Source: an uncultured Bacilli bacterium
GTDB lineage: Bacteria > Bacillota_I > Bacilli_A > RF39 > UBA660
Assembly: GCA_947601845.1 (NCBI GenBank)
Contig: CANQGH010000015.1
Location: 1-36,141 of the forward strand
Direction of reading: 5' to 3'
Length of the DNA: 36,141 bases
In this document: positions 1 through 8,416 of the stretch, piece by piece
How the letters are laid out: every line of letters starts with the position of its first letter
How positions within the stretch are numbered: the stretch's first letter is position 1
Notes under the pieces: generated by a model
Database searches by the model: none
Told to the model about the DNA's origin: nothing
What the model saw: only the letters and a program-made list of their open reading frames with translations
Position numbers and translations under genes: made by a program

Positions 1-1521
1 GTAGACTTTAAACTTCCGGGAGATGAAATAATATATAAAGTAACAGTAGCTAATCAAGGAACATTAGATGCCATTATTCAAAATATTGCTTCAAGTGAAT
101 TAGGAAGCGATGCGATTAAGTTTAAGATAGATGGAATCAAGATAGGAGATAAACTAGCTAAAAGTACAACAACTACTTTTAATATTACGATAAGTTATGA
201 TAGTAGTATTACTTCCCAACCAAGTCTAACGGATAATAAATTAACTTTAGATGTAACTTATGTTCAAGACTTAGGAAATAATATACCGAGTAGTGGTTTT
301 GATATAACACCAATAAGATTATCAAGGAAAATATTACAAGATAATACACCACAGAGTGATACTAATATTGATTTTTCCAAAGTAAATAGCGATACCAATG
401 GTAAAGGTTTATATTATACTAATAAGAATACAGAAGATGGAAAGACAACTTACTATTTTAGAGGAGCAGTCACCAACAATTATGTATATTTTGCAGGATA
501 TTATTGGCGAATCATAAGAATAAATGAAGATGGAAGTATAAGAATTATATATCAAGGAACAAGCCCTAGTGCTACTGGTGCTAATGCTACAATTGGGACA
601 AGTCCATTTAACTCAATGATGGGTGATAATGCCAATGTAGGGTATATGTATGGGAAACCAACTACCTATAGTGATGGATATGGTAACTATAGTGGTTGGG
701 TATGGACCCAAACAACAGGAACGGTAAAAATGTCGAAAACATATTCATTTGATAAAACAACAGGAATATATACATTAACTGGCACAGTGGTAGATGGTTA
801 TTACATGCCTGATTATTATAATTATTACACTTGTTATGGACGAGGAACAACCTGTACCACAATGATAAAGTTAACCGAAGCTAAAAAAGAAGATAATTAT
901 TATCAAATATGGGGCGGAGAAGTGCATGCAGGTTACTGGTCAACTTCCTATGAAGAAGCTCATGAGAATGAGGTAGATTCTACTATTAAAACATATTTAG
1001 AGAATTGGTATCAAAGTCACTTATTAAGTTATGATGATTATATATCAGATACTGGCTTTTGTAATGATAGAACATTATATAGTGAAATCGGTATAGGGAG
1101 AACACAAACATTTTATGGTTCAGCTGGAAGATTATTTTATAACAAGACACCGCAATTCGCATGCCCAGAACCATCACACGACTTATTTACGGTCGGTAAT
1201 GATAAAGGAAATGGTATGTCTAAATATAAAATAGGTTTAATAACAGCCGATGAAGCAGCATATGCGGGGGGATTGTACGATAAAGACAACGAAGATTATT
1301 ATTTATATACGGGAGTTCAATATTGGACTATGAGCATATTTTATTTTGATGGAAGTTCTTCACGCGCTGTAAATTGGCGTATTTGTAAAGCTGGAAGTTT
1401 AAGTTGTATAGATTCTTGGGAGAATTTTGAAGTAAGACCTGTTATTAACCTTAACCCAAATGTTGAAGTAACAAGTGGCAATGGTACTTCTACCTCACCT
1501 TATGTAATAAAAACTAATTAA
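1..1521 (+). CDS. Large exported surface protein, C-terminal part (5' truncated by window edge)
   Basis: The reading frame is open from base 1 to the TAA at 1519-1521, giving 506 residues of a protein whose start lies outside the window. The first ~100 residues hold PGDEIIYKVTVANQGTLDA, which resembles the TasA/DUF11-like beta-sandwich repeats of exported Gram-positive proteins. After about residue 140 comes a module with YVYFAGYYWRIIRINEDGS, then FNDR-type and Cys-rich stretches, GLITADEAAYAGG, and a final VRPVINLNPNV resembling the end of DUF6273-type modules, closing with TSPYVIKTN. I recognise this as a recurrent surface-protein pattern of uncultured gut Firmicutes; no biochemical function is known to me. 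There is no LPxTG motif or C-terminal membrane helix in what is visible, so how it is held at the cell surface cannot be seen. Six or more Cys residues suggest disulfides or metal binding (inference). Confidence 0.75.
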   Translation, partial: VDFKLPGDEIIYKVTVANQGTLDAIIQNIASSELGSDAIKFKIDGIKIGDKLAKSTTTTFNITISYDSSITSQPSLTDNKLTLDVTYVQDLGNNIPSSGFDITPIRLSRKILQDNTPQSDTNIDFSKVNSDTNGKGLYYTNKNTEDGKTTYYFRGAVTNNYVYFAGYYWRIIRINEDGSIRIIYQGTSPSATGANATIGTSPFNSMMGDNANVGYMYGKPTTYSDGYGNYSGWVWTQTTGTVKMSKTYSFDKTTGIYTLTGTVVDGYYMPDYYNYYTCYGRGTTCTTMIKLTEAKKEDNYYQIWGGEVHAGYWSTSYEEAHENEVDSTIKTYLENWYQSHLLSYDDYISDTGFCNDRTLYSEIGIGRTQTFYGSAGRLFYNKTPQFACPEPSHDLFTVGNDKGNGMSKYKIGLITADEAAYAGGLYDKDNEDYYLYTGVQYWTMSIFYFDGSSSRAVNWRICKAGSLSCIDSWENFEVRPVINLNPNVEVTSGNGTSTSPYVIKTN

Positions 1522-1589
1522 GAAATAATTTGTTTATCTTTAGTAAAAAAATAACATAATAAACATAGAATGGTATGAAAGGAGATTCT

Positions 1590-3896
1590 ATGTTTTCAAA
1601 ATTTTCAGAAGAAGCTAGAAAAGTATTAATTGTCGCCAAAAAGGAAATGCATGATTTAAAGCACCCATATATTGGAAGCGAACACTTACTTTTAGCAATA
1701 TTGAAAGATAAAAACAATTCTGTATCAAAGAAATTAAAAGAGTATGGTGTCGATTATAACAATTTTAGAAAAGAAATAATTAATATCATAGGTGTAGGCA
1801 AAGAAGAAGTAGAATGGTATTTATATACTCCTTTATTAAAAAAAATTATTGAAGATGCTGTAATCGAGTCAAAAGATGACAATAATGAAGTAACTTTGGA
1901 ATTATTATTTTCATCGTTAATACAAGAAGGGGAAGGAATTGCTATTAGAGTCTTATTATCGATGAATGTTGATTTTGATAGTATTATAGAGGAATTTAAT
2001 ACTAAATCATCTAGTAAGAAGAAAAATTCTAAAAAGAAACTTCTTATTGATGAATTTGGATATGATATGAATAAAAAAGCCAAGCAGAATGAAATAGATC
2101 CAGTAATTGGCAGGAATAATGAAATAGAGCGTTTAATAGAGATTTTATGCCGTAGGACCAAAAATAATCCATTGCTAATTGGCGAAGCAGGTGTAGGTAA
2201 AACCGCCATTGTTGAAGAACTGAGTAGAAGAATAGTTAATGGCAATGTTCCTGTCCAATTAAGAAATAAGCGGATTGTTTCTGTTTCCATGTCTAGCTTA
2301 GTTGCAGGTACGAAATATCGAGGAGAGTTCGAAGAAAGAGTTAGTAAGATTTTAAAAGAATTGGAACAAGACAGTAATGTAATTATTTTCATTGATGAAA
2401 TGCATACTTTGGTTGGTGCGGGCGGTGCAGAAGGGGCGATTGATGCTTCCAATATTTTAAAACCAGTTTTAGCAAGAGGAAAGGTTAAAATTATTGGTGC
2501 TACTACCATTGATGAATATAAAAAATTTATCGAAGATGATAGGGCTTTAGCAAGACGCTTTCAAACTATTATGATAGAAGAACCTAACAGGTCTAAAACT
2601 AAGGACATTTTATTGAAGATTAAACCTATTTATGAGAGTTTTCATAATGTAAAAATATCCAATGATATGATTGATATGATTGTTGATTTATCAGATAAAT
2701 ATATATATAACAGAAAACAACCTGATAAAGCTATTGATATTTTAGATGAAGTATCCGCCAAAGTTTCTATTTCTAAAGATAAGAGTATTAATCAATTAAA
2801 ATCTTTAAAAGAAGAACTTAACAACATTATTGATAAGAAGAATCAAGCTATTATTAGTCAAGAATTTAACAACGCTTCATTGCTTAGCAGCCAAGAAAAA
2901 AATATTGAGTCTAAAATACAAAAACTAGAAAATAAAATATACGGTCAAAAGGCACCTAAAGAAGTTACCAAGGAAGCAATAAGACAAGTTGTTAATTTAA
3001 AAACAACTATTCCTGTGTATGAATTAAATCCTGATAATGCCAAAGATGTTATTAAAATGCGTGATGAGTTAAAGAAAAGAATAATTGGTCAAGATAAGGC
3101 CATTGATGCTATATATCGTATAAGTAAGCGCATAAAAACGGGTTTTACTGAAGGTAATAAGCCATACTCTTTACTTTTTGTAGGACCCACAGGGGTAGGC
3201 AAAACACAATTAGCTAAAGAGTTTAGTGACTTTATGATGGGTGAAGATCATTTAATTACTTTAGATATGAGTGAATTTAAAGAAGAACATACTATTAGTA
3301 AAATTATCGGGTCACCACCTGGATATGTTGGCTATTCTAATAAAACTACCGTGTTAGAAGAAATCAAAAATAAACCATATTCGGTTATCTTAATTGACGA
3401 GATTGAAAAAGCTCATCCATCAGTAATTAATTTATTCTTACAAATATTAGATGAAGGTAAAATCAAAGATTCTAGTGGTAACACAGTAAGATTTGACCAT
3501 AATATTATTATAATGACATCTAATATAGGATTTAATAAAAATAATATTGGGTTTAATTATCAAGAAGAAGATATTACTAATAGTAAACTAAAAGAGTTTT
3601 TAAGCCCTGAGATTATGAATCGTATTGATGAAGTGATAATGTTTAATCGACTAAGCAAGGATAATATTAAAGAGATTATTACCAATAAAATCAAAATTGC
3701 TAAAGAAAAATTTAAGGAAAAAGATATAACGGTTCATATAAGTAATAAAGTTATAGAGGAGGTCATTAACGATTGTCAATATGAAGAATATGGGGCTAGA
3801 AAAATAGATAAAATTATAAAAAGTAAAATAGATGATATAGTAATAGATAATTTAATTGATGGGAATAATAATTTAGTTATACATTCGATACATTAA
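1590..3896 (+). CDS. clpC: ClpC-type AAA+ protease ATPase subunit
   Basis: This is a double-ring Hsp100 unfoldase that feeds substrates to ClpP in the cytoplasm. The 768 residues show a Clp N-domain (about 1-145), a first AAA module with Walker A GEAGVGKT (198-205), Walker B FIDEMHT and pore loop KYRGEF, a coiled-coil/UVR-like linker near 410-455, and a second AAA module with Walker A GPTGVGKT (532-539) and ILIDEIEKAHP. An IGF tripeptide at 653-655, within NNIGFN, matches the ClpP-docking loop, so it should work with ClpP. The start is set at ATG 1590 because AAAGGAG (1578-1584) lies 5 nt upstream; an in-frame ATG at 1575 precedes that site and is unlikely. It is slightly shorter than Bacillus ClpC (about 810). 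No ctsR, mcsA or mcsB lies next to it, unlike the classic operon. A hairpin terminator overlaps its stop codon. Confidence 0.95.
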   Translation: MFSKFSEEARKVLIVAKKEMHDLKHPYIGSEHLLLAILKDKNNSVSKKLKEYGVDYNNFRKEIINIIGVGKEEVEWYLYTPLLKKIIEDAVIESKDDNNEVTLELLFSSLIQEGEGIAIRVLLSMNVDFDSIIEEFNTKSSSKKKNSKKKLLIDEFGYDMNKKAKQNEIDPVIGRNNEIERLIEILCRRTKNNPLLIGEAGVGKTAIVEELSRRIVNGNVPVQLRNKRIVSVSMSSLVAGTKYRGEFEERVSKILKELEQDSNVIIFIDEMHTLVGAGGAEGAIDASNILKPVLARGKVKIIGATTIDEYKKFIEDDRALARRFQTIMIEEPNRSKTKDILLKIKPIYESFHNVKISNDMIDMIVDLSDKYIYNRKQPDKAIDILDEVSAKVSISKDKSINQLKSLKEELNNIIDKKNQAIISQEFNNASLLSSQEKNIESKIQKLENKIYGQKAPKEVTKEAIRQVVNLKTTIPVYELNPDNAKDVIKMRDELKKRIIGQDKAIDAIYRISKRIKTGFTEGNKPYSLLFVGPTGVGKTQLAKEFSDFMMGEDHLITLDMSEFKEEHTISKIIGSPPGYVGYSNKTTVLEEIKNKPYSVILIDEIEKAHPSVINLFLQILDEGKIKDSSGNTVRFDHNIIIMTSNIGFNKNNIGFNYQEEDITNSKLKEFLSPEIMNRIDEVIMFNRLSKDNIKEIITNKIKIAKEKFKEKDITVHISNKVIEEVINDCQYEEYGARKIDKIIKSKIDDIVIDNLIDGNNNLVIHSIH

Positions 3897-3916
3897 CTGT
3901 ATCGTTTTCTTTTTTT
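3886..3916 (+). terminator. Rho-independent terminator of clpC
   Basis: Perfect 7-bp stem CGATACA/TGTATCG (3886-3892 and 3898-3904), loop TTAAC containing the clpC stop codon, then a T-rich run 3905-3916 interrupted by one C. Confidence 0.8.
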
Positions 3917-3917
3917 G

Positions 3918-3926
3918 TGCTATAAT
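3918..3926 (+). promoter_or_regulatory. Extended -10 promoter of prfB
   Basis: TGCTATAAT is a consensus -10 (3921-3926) with the TGn extension, immediately after the clpC terminator and 30 nt before the prfB ATG. The -35 region (TGTATC at 3898-3903) is poor and overlaps the terminator stem, so the extended -10 probably carries recognition. Confidence 0.6.
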
Positions 3927-3955
3927 GTTACTGTAAAACAAAAGGAGATATTAAT

Positions 3956-5045
3956 ATGGATTATAGCGAGTTAAAGAAATATTTAGAACAAGACCAAAAT
4001 AAAATAGAAGATTTATGGAGGGCTCTTTGACATTTCTTCTAAAGAAGAAAAAATTAAAGAATTAGAACAAGAAACAAGTAAAGCCGATTTTTGGAATGAT
4101 AGAAAAATGGCCGAAAATGTTATTGATGAATTGAATACGTTAAAACAAATTACATCATCGATAAGAGAGTTAAAAAAAGAAGTAACAAGTACTAAATCAT
4201 TATTAGATGAACTAGACAATGATAGTGACATGTTACCTATGATAGAAGAAGATGTTGTTAAAATTAATAAAGAAGTAGAAAAACTGGAAATTACATTGTT
4301 ATTGAATGGTCCATATGATAAAAACAATTGTATTTTAGAAGTACATTCTGGAGCTGGGGGAACTGAGGCGTGTGATTGGGCTAATATGTTATATAGAATG
4401 TATATGCGCTGGTGTGAGCGAAAAAAATATTCTGTTGAAGTATTAGATATACAAGAGGGTGAAGAAGTTGGTATTAAAAGTGCCTATATTTTGGTAAAGG
4501 GTAAGAATAGTTATGGGTACTTAAAAAATGAAAAAGGAATTCACCGTTTAGTTAGATTATCTCCATTTGATGCGAACAATAAAAGACATACTTCTTTTGC
4601 TTCTATCGATGTTATTCCTGAGTTTGATAATACTATTGATATTGATATTAATGAAAAAGATTTAAAAATAGATGTGTATCGTTCTAGTGGTGCCGGTGGT
4701 CAACATGTTAATACCACTGATAGTGCAGTTAGAATTACGCATTTACCTACTAAAATAGTAGTAACTTGTCAAAATCAAAGAAGCCAGATTCAAAATAAGG
4801 AAAAAGCTATGGAAATGCTAAAGAATAAATTAAAGTTATTAGAAGTTGAAAAACAAAATAATGAATTAAATGAAATCAGAGGAGAGCAAAAAAATATAGA
4901 ATTTGGTTCACAGATTAGAAGTTATGTTATGCATCCATACTCTATGGTAAAGGATCATCGTACTAATTGTGAGACTAGTAATGTAGATAAAGTTTTAGAT
5001 GGCGATATTGATTTATTTATAGAAGCAAATTTAAAAAGGGGATAA
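3956..5045 (+). CDS. prfB: Peptide chain release factor 2, programmed +1 frameshift
   Basis: RF2 reads UAA and UGA stops and triggers peptide release on the ribosome. Translation starts at ATG 3956 (SD AAGGAG at 3942-3947) and runs 24 codons, MDYSELKKYLEQDQNKIEDL then WRAL, to an in-frame UGA at 4028-4030. The coding sequence is join(3956..4027, 4029..5045), 362 residues against 365 in E. coli. The frameshift site has the canonical pieces: SD-like GGAGGG at 4017-4022, then CTT TGA C. The shifted frame continues DISSKEEKIKELEQ. The stop-recognition tripeptide SPF (in VRLSPFDANN) and the catalytic GGQ (in SGAGGQHVN) are both present. The site gives autoregulation: low RF2 favours shifting. Its presence shows that UGA is a stop in this organism. 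Not a sequencing error, because every element of the known mechanism is in place. Confidence 0.97.
4017..4031 (+). promoter_or_regulatory. prfB: prfB +1 programmed frameshift site
   Basis: GGAGGG (internal SD-like stimulator), a short spacer, then slippery CTT, UGA stop and C. Skipping T4028 joins frame 3956 to the frame ending at 5045. Same architecture as the E. coli and Bacillus prfB sites. Confidence 0.95.
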
Positions 5046-5052
5046 GATAATT

Positions 5053-5913
5053 ATGCATAGGAATATATTAAAAAAAGTATATAAGAAATATAGATTAAAA
5101 AGATATATAGAATTAATTATTGGAGTATTAATGATGGCTTTATCATTTAATATGTTTATTTTACCGCATAACTTTGTATATGGCGGAGTAAGTGGCTTAG
5201 CCATTATAATGCAAGAATTATTTGGTATTAAGCCATCAATTTTTATTCTTGTTGTCTCACTAATCTTGTTGATAATTAGCTTTTTTGCCTTAGGTAAAGA
5301 GAAAACGACTGGTTCTATATTGGGCTCAATTTTATATCCTATAGCAGTTGAATTAACTAGTCATATTACTATTCATTTAAATTTTGATTCTTCTCAATTA
5401 TTGTTATCGGCTGTCTTTGGAGGAGTTTTATTGGGGTTCGGTGCTGGACTTGTTTATAAAGGGGGCTTTACTACTGGCGGCACAGATATAGTTAATCAAA
5501 TTTTATCTAAATATTGTAAAATGACCATGGGTAAAGCCATAATTTTATGTGATGGTTTAGTCTTATTAAGTGGTACTTTCATTTTTGGTATAAATAATTT
5601 CATGTATGCATTTATTGTTTTATATATTCTTAGCAATTTAGCAGATAAAGTTTTATTGGGGATATCTAATTCCAAAGCCTTCTATATAGTTACAGAAAAA
5701 GAAGCCGAAGTAAAGGACTTTATTTTAACTAATCTAAGTCATGGTGTTACGGTGTTTAAAGCAAGAGGTGGCTATGAAAATAAAAAGCAAGATGTATTGT
5801 TTTGTGTTATTCCTACTAAAGCGTATTTTAAGTTAAAGGAAGGGATTTCTTTAATTGATCCTAGTGCATTCTTTGTTGTTACTGATGCCTATGAAGTATA
5901 TGGTGGTGAGTAA
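5053..5913 (+). CDS. YitT family membrane protein (first of a tandem pair)
   Basis: A 286-residue integral membrane protein with about five to six hydrophobic segments in residues 15-190 and a soluble C-terminal DUF2179-like domain (about 210-280, containing HGVTVFKARGGYENKKQDVL). The family motif GGVSGLAIIMQELF and the glycine-rich KGGFTTGGTDIVNQIL are typical of YitT/DUF161. These proteins sit in the cytoplasmic membrane and the C-terminal domain is thought to bind a ligand; the transported compound is not established. It starts 7 nt after prfB, with AGGGGATAA as ribosome site, so it is probably cotranscribed with prfB. A paralogue of similar length follows directly. Confidence 0.88.
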   Translation: MHRNILKKVYKKYRLKRYIELIIGVLMMALSFNMFILPHNFVYGGVSGLAIIMQELFGIKPSIFILVVSLILLIISFFALGKEKTTGSILGSILYPIAVELTSHITIHLNFDSSQLLLSAVFGGVLLGFGAGLVYKGGFTTGGTDIVNQILSKYCKMTMGKAIILCDGLVLLSGTFIFGINNFMYAFIVLYILSNLADKVLLGISNSKAFYIVTEKEAEVKDFILTNLSHGVTVFKARGGYENKKQDVLFCVIPTKAYFKLKEGISLIDPSAFFVVTDAYEVYGGE

Positions 5914-5917
5914 AATA

Positions 5918-6775
5918 ATGGATAAATTAGAGACTATAATTAAATATAAAAATTTAATTAAGCGATATGCATACTTAATTATTGCGTTGTTTATATCTTC
6001 TATTTGTTATAATTTACTTTTATACCCTGCCAAAATTGTTGCTGGTGGTGCCAATGGTTTAGCCATTGTAGTAGAAAGTATTTTTCATATTCCTCCATCA
6101 AGGTTTTTGTTAGTATTTTTGGTAACTACTCTTATTATTTCTATTTTTGTCTTGGGTATTGAAAAGTCTAGTGGTTCTATTATAGCTACCTTAATATATC
6201 CGTTGTTTGTTGATTTAACTAGTGGAATAACTACAATTATAGATTTAGAAAGCAATGATATTGTACTAATTTGCTTGTTTGCCGGGTTAATTAGTGGATG
6301 GACAACAGGTATTATTTATAAAATGGGATTTAGCTCAGGAGGAACGGCCCTTATTAATCAAATGATTTATGAAAAGTTTAAAATTCCTTTAAGTACTTTA
6401 AACTTTGTTACTAATATGATTGTAGTATTGTTAGGTAGTTTATTATATGGTGCTGAAAATATAATATATGCCATTATTGTGTTGTATGTTATTAGTGTTG
6501 TTATTGATCATGTTTTGTTAGGAATATCTAAATATAAAGTTTTTTATATAATTACATCAAAGGAAGAAGAGGTCCAAGAATTTTTATTAAAGGAAATGGG
6601 TCATGGAATTACTAAATTTGATGTAGTTAGTGGTTATTTAAATAAAAATGATCAGGTTTTAATGGCAGTAGTACCTACTCGTGAATACTTTAAAGTCAAG
6701 GAAGTAATTAAAGAAATTGACAATCATTCCTTTTTTGTTGTCACTGATTCATATCAAATGTTAAATGGTGCCTAA
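5918..6775 (+). CDS. YitT family membrane protein (second of a tandem pair)
   Basis: 285 residues with the same plan as its upstream neighbour: hydrophobic segments to about residue 185, the YitT motifs AGGANGLAIVVESIF and KMGFSSGGTALINQMI, and a C-terminal DUF2179-like domain with HGITKFDVVSGYLNKNDQVL. The two proteins align along their whole length, so this is an old tandem duplication rather than a recent copy (many substitutions). I chose ATG 5918, 4 nt after the previous stop and behind GGTGGTGAG; upstream in-frame ATGs (from 5855) lie inside the first gene and would add an overlap of about 60 bases. The pair may form heteromers or differ in ligand (inference). Confidence 0.87.
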   Translation: MDKLETIIKYKNLIKRYAYLIIALFISSICYNLLLYPAKIVAGGANGLAIVVESIFHIPPSRFLLVFLVTTLIISIFVLGIEKSSGSIIATLIYPLFVDLTSGITTIIDLESNDIVLICLFAGLISGWTTGIIYKMGFSSGGTALINQMIYEKFKIPLSTLNFVTNMIVVLLGSLLYGAENIIYAIIVLYVISVVIDHVLLGISKYKVFYIITSKEEEVQEFLLKEMGHGITKFDVVSGYLNKNDQVLMAVVPTREYFKVKEVIKEIDNHSFFVVTDSYQMLNGA

Positions 6776-6802
6776 AATTTCCAATGAATTTTGACGGATT
6801 TA

Positions 6803-6811
6803 TGATATAAT
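6803..6811 (+). promoter_or_regulatory. Extended -10 promoter of ftsE operon
   Basis: TGATATAAT, a consensus hexamer with TGn extension, 32 nt before the ftsE ATG. A TTGACG at 6791-6796 is only 9 nt from the hexamer and cannot act as its -35. Confidence 0.55.
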
Positions 6812-6843
6812 GGTTATGTAATAGCATAAAAAGGAGGTCTTCT

Positions 6844-7551
6844 ATGGATTTTATTAGTATTAAACATGCGAATAAGATATATAAAAATGGTGTTACAGCT
6901 ATTTATGATTTATCTTTAAAAATAAAAAAAGGCGATTTCGTTTTTATTATAGGTGGTTCTGGTAGTGGTAAGTCAACATTAATAAAAATGTTATATCGTG
7001 AAGAACGTCCAACATCAGGTGAGATTATTATTGGTGGTTTGAATGTAGCTAAGCTTAGAAACAGTAAAGTATATAAGTTAAGAAGAAAATTGGGAATTGT
7101 TTTCCAAGATTATAGATTGTTACCTAAACTAACTGTATATGAGAATGTTGCTTTTGCTCTTGAGGTAATAGGGGCTAAGAAAGAGGAGATTAAAACCAAA
7201 ACATTGAAAGCCATTGATTTAGTAGGCCTAAAATCCAAAACTAGAACTTATCCTACAGAATTATCTGGTGGAGAGCAACAGCGTGTAGCTATAGCAAGAG
7301 CTATAGTTAATAATCCAAAGTTATTAATTTGTGATGAGCCTACGGGAAATTTGGATCCTGATATGAGTAAAGAAATAGTAGATGTGTTAGAGACCATTAA
7401 TCGTGAGGTTGGTACAACGATTATAATGGCAACACACGATAGGGAAATAGTAAATGCAAGAAAGAGACATGTCATCATGTTAAAAGATGGCCGATTAATA
7501 AAAGATAACGAGAAAGGAACTTACGATAATGAGATTGTTGAGAATGTTTAG
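6844..7551 (+). CDS. ftsE: Cell division ATP-binding protein FtsE
   Basis: This is the ABC ATPase of the FtsEX complex, which couples cytoplasmic ATP hydrolysis to periplasmic or extracellular murein hydrolases at the division site. The 235 residues have Walker A GGSGSGKST (about 37-45), Q-loop FQDYRLLP, signature LSGGEQQRVAIARAI, Walker B LLICDEPTGNLDP and the H-loop ATHD. It starts at ATG 6844 after AAGGAGG. It overlaps ftsX by 23 bases, implying translational coupling, and the third gene of the cluster is a matching wall hydrolase. Confidence 0.95.
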   Translation: MDFISIKHANKIYKNGVTAIYDLSLKIKKGDFVFIIGGSGSGKSTLIKMLYREERPTSGEIIIGGLNVAKLRNSKVYKLRRKLGIVFQDYRLLPKLTVYENVAFALEVIGAKKEEIKTKTLKAIDLVGLKSKTRTYPTELSGGEQQRVAIARAIVNNPKLLICDEPTGNLDPDMSKEIVDVLETINREVGTTIIMATHDREIVNARKRHVIMLKDGRLIKDNEKGTYDNEIVENV

Positions 7552-8416
7552 AAGAAACGTAAGAGATGCGTTTAAAAGTGTAAGTAGAAACTTTTCTTTA
7601 TCCATTGCCTCTATTTCTTGTATTAGTATTACCCTAATAGTTGTGGGATTATCTTTACTATTATCATTTAATGTTAATAACTTCGCTGATACTATAAAAA
7701 AAGACGTTACTATTGTGGCTTTCTTAGATAAAGAGACAACTAAAGAAGAATTAGAAAATATTAAAAATAAAATTCAAAAAATGGATAATGTGGAATCTAT
7801 TGAGATAAAAACTAAAGATGAAGCTAAAGAAGAAATGATTAAGGAATCTGAATTTGTTTCATTAACTATGCCTGAAGAAAATCCATTATTAGATAGTTAT
7901 TTAATAAAAGTTACTGACATTGAAAAAATAAAAGATACCGTTGAAGAAATAAAAAACATTGAAAGTATAAGTGCGATTAACTATGGAGAACAAATGGTAG
8001 ATAAGTTAATTTCTGCTTTTGATTTAATTCAAAAGATAACGATTATTATTGTCGCTATCTTAATATTGGTTACTGTCTTTTTAATCATAAATACGATTAA
8101 GTTAACCATCTTCTCACGTAAAAGAGAAATTTCTATTATGCGATTAGTTGGTGCTAGTAATTTAACTATTAAGGTACCTTTTGTTATAGAAGGAATGTTA
8201 ATAGGAGTACTTGGTTCAATTATACCAATTGGGGTTATTGTATATGGTTATGTGGTATTTTATGAAAGAATGGAAGGACATATTTTCTCTAATATAATTA
8301 AATTAATTGAACCAGAACCATTTATCTATTTTATTGCGTTATTCATACTAGGTATTGGCATACTAGTAGGAATGATAGGTAGTGGAAGAGCAGTAAGGAA
8401 GTATTTAAAAGTATGA
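7529..8416 (+). CDS. ftsX: Cell division permease-like protein FtsX
   Basis: 295 residues: an N-terminal amphipathic stretch, TM1 at about 22-45, a large extracellular loop (about 50-165) that in the family contacts the murein hydrolase or its activator, then three more TM segments near 170-195, 220-245 and 260-285. FtsX does not transport; it passes FtsE's ATPase-driven movement across the membrane. The start ATG 7529 lies within the 3' end of ftsE with AAAGGA at 7513-7518; ATG 7544 is a less likely alternative. The TGA stop overlaps the ATG of the next gene by 4 nt (ATGA). Confidence 0.93.
   Translation: MRLLRMFRRNVRDAFKSVSRNFSLSIASISCISITLIVVGLSLLLSFNVNNFADTIKKDVTIVAFLDKETTKEELENIKNKIQKMDNVESIEIKTKDEAKEEMIKESEFVSLTMPEENPLLDSYLIKVTDIEKIKDTVEEIKNIESISAINYGEQMVDKLISAFDLIQKITIIIVAILILVTVFLIINTIKLTIFSRKREISIMRLVGASNLTIKVPFVIEGMLIGVLGSIIPIGVIVYGYVVFYERMEGHIFSNIIKLIEPEPFIYFIALFILGIGILVGMIGSGRAVRKYLKV

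Noticed and set aside
1575-1589. Upstream ATG of clpC at 1575
   Set aside because: The AAAGGAG ribosome site lies between 1575 and 1590, so 1590 is the start.
1754-2509. 251-codon open frame on the minus strand opposite clpC
   Set aside because: It is antisense to well-conserved AAA motifs, has no recognisable domain and no ribosome site; a shadow of clpC codon bias. The other minus-strand frames inside genes were rejected for the same reason.
4028-4030. In-frame UGA in prfB as a nonsense mutation or a recoded Trp codon
   Set aside because: All elements of the known +1 frameshift site are present and the downstream frame is intact RF2.
6791-6811. TTGACG and TATAAT before ftsE as a classic promoter
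   Set aside because: The spacer is only 9 nt; the hexamer is kept as an extended -10 without that -35.
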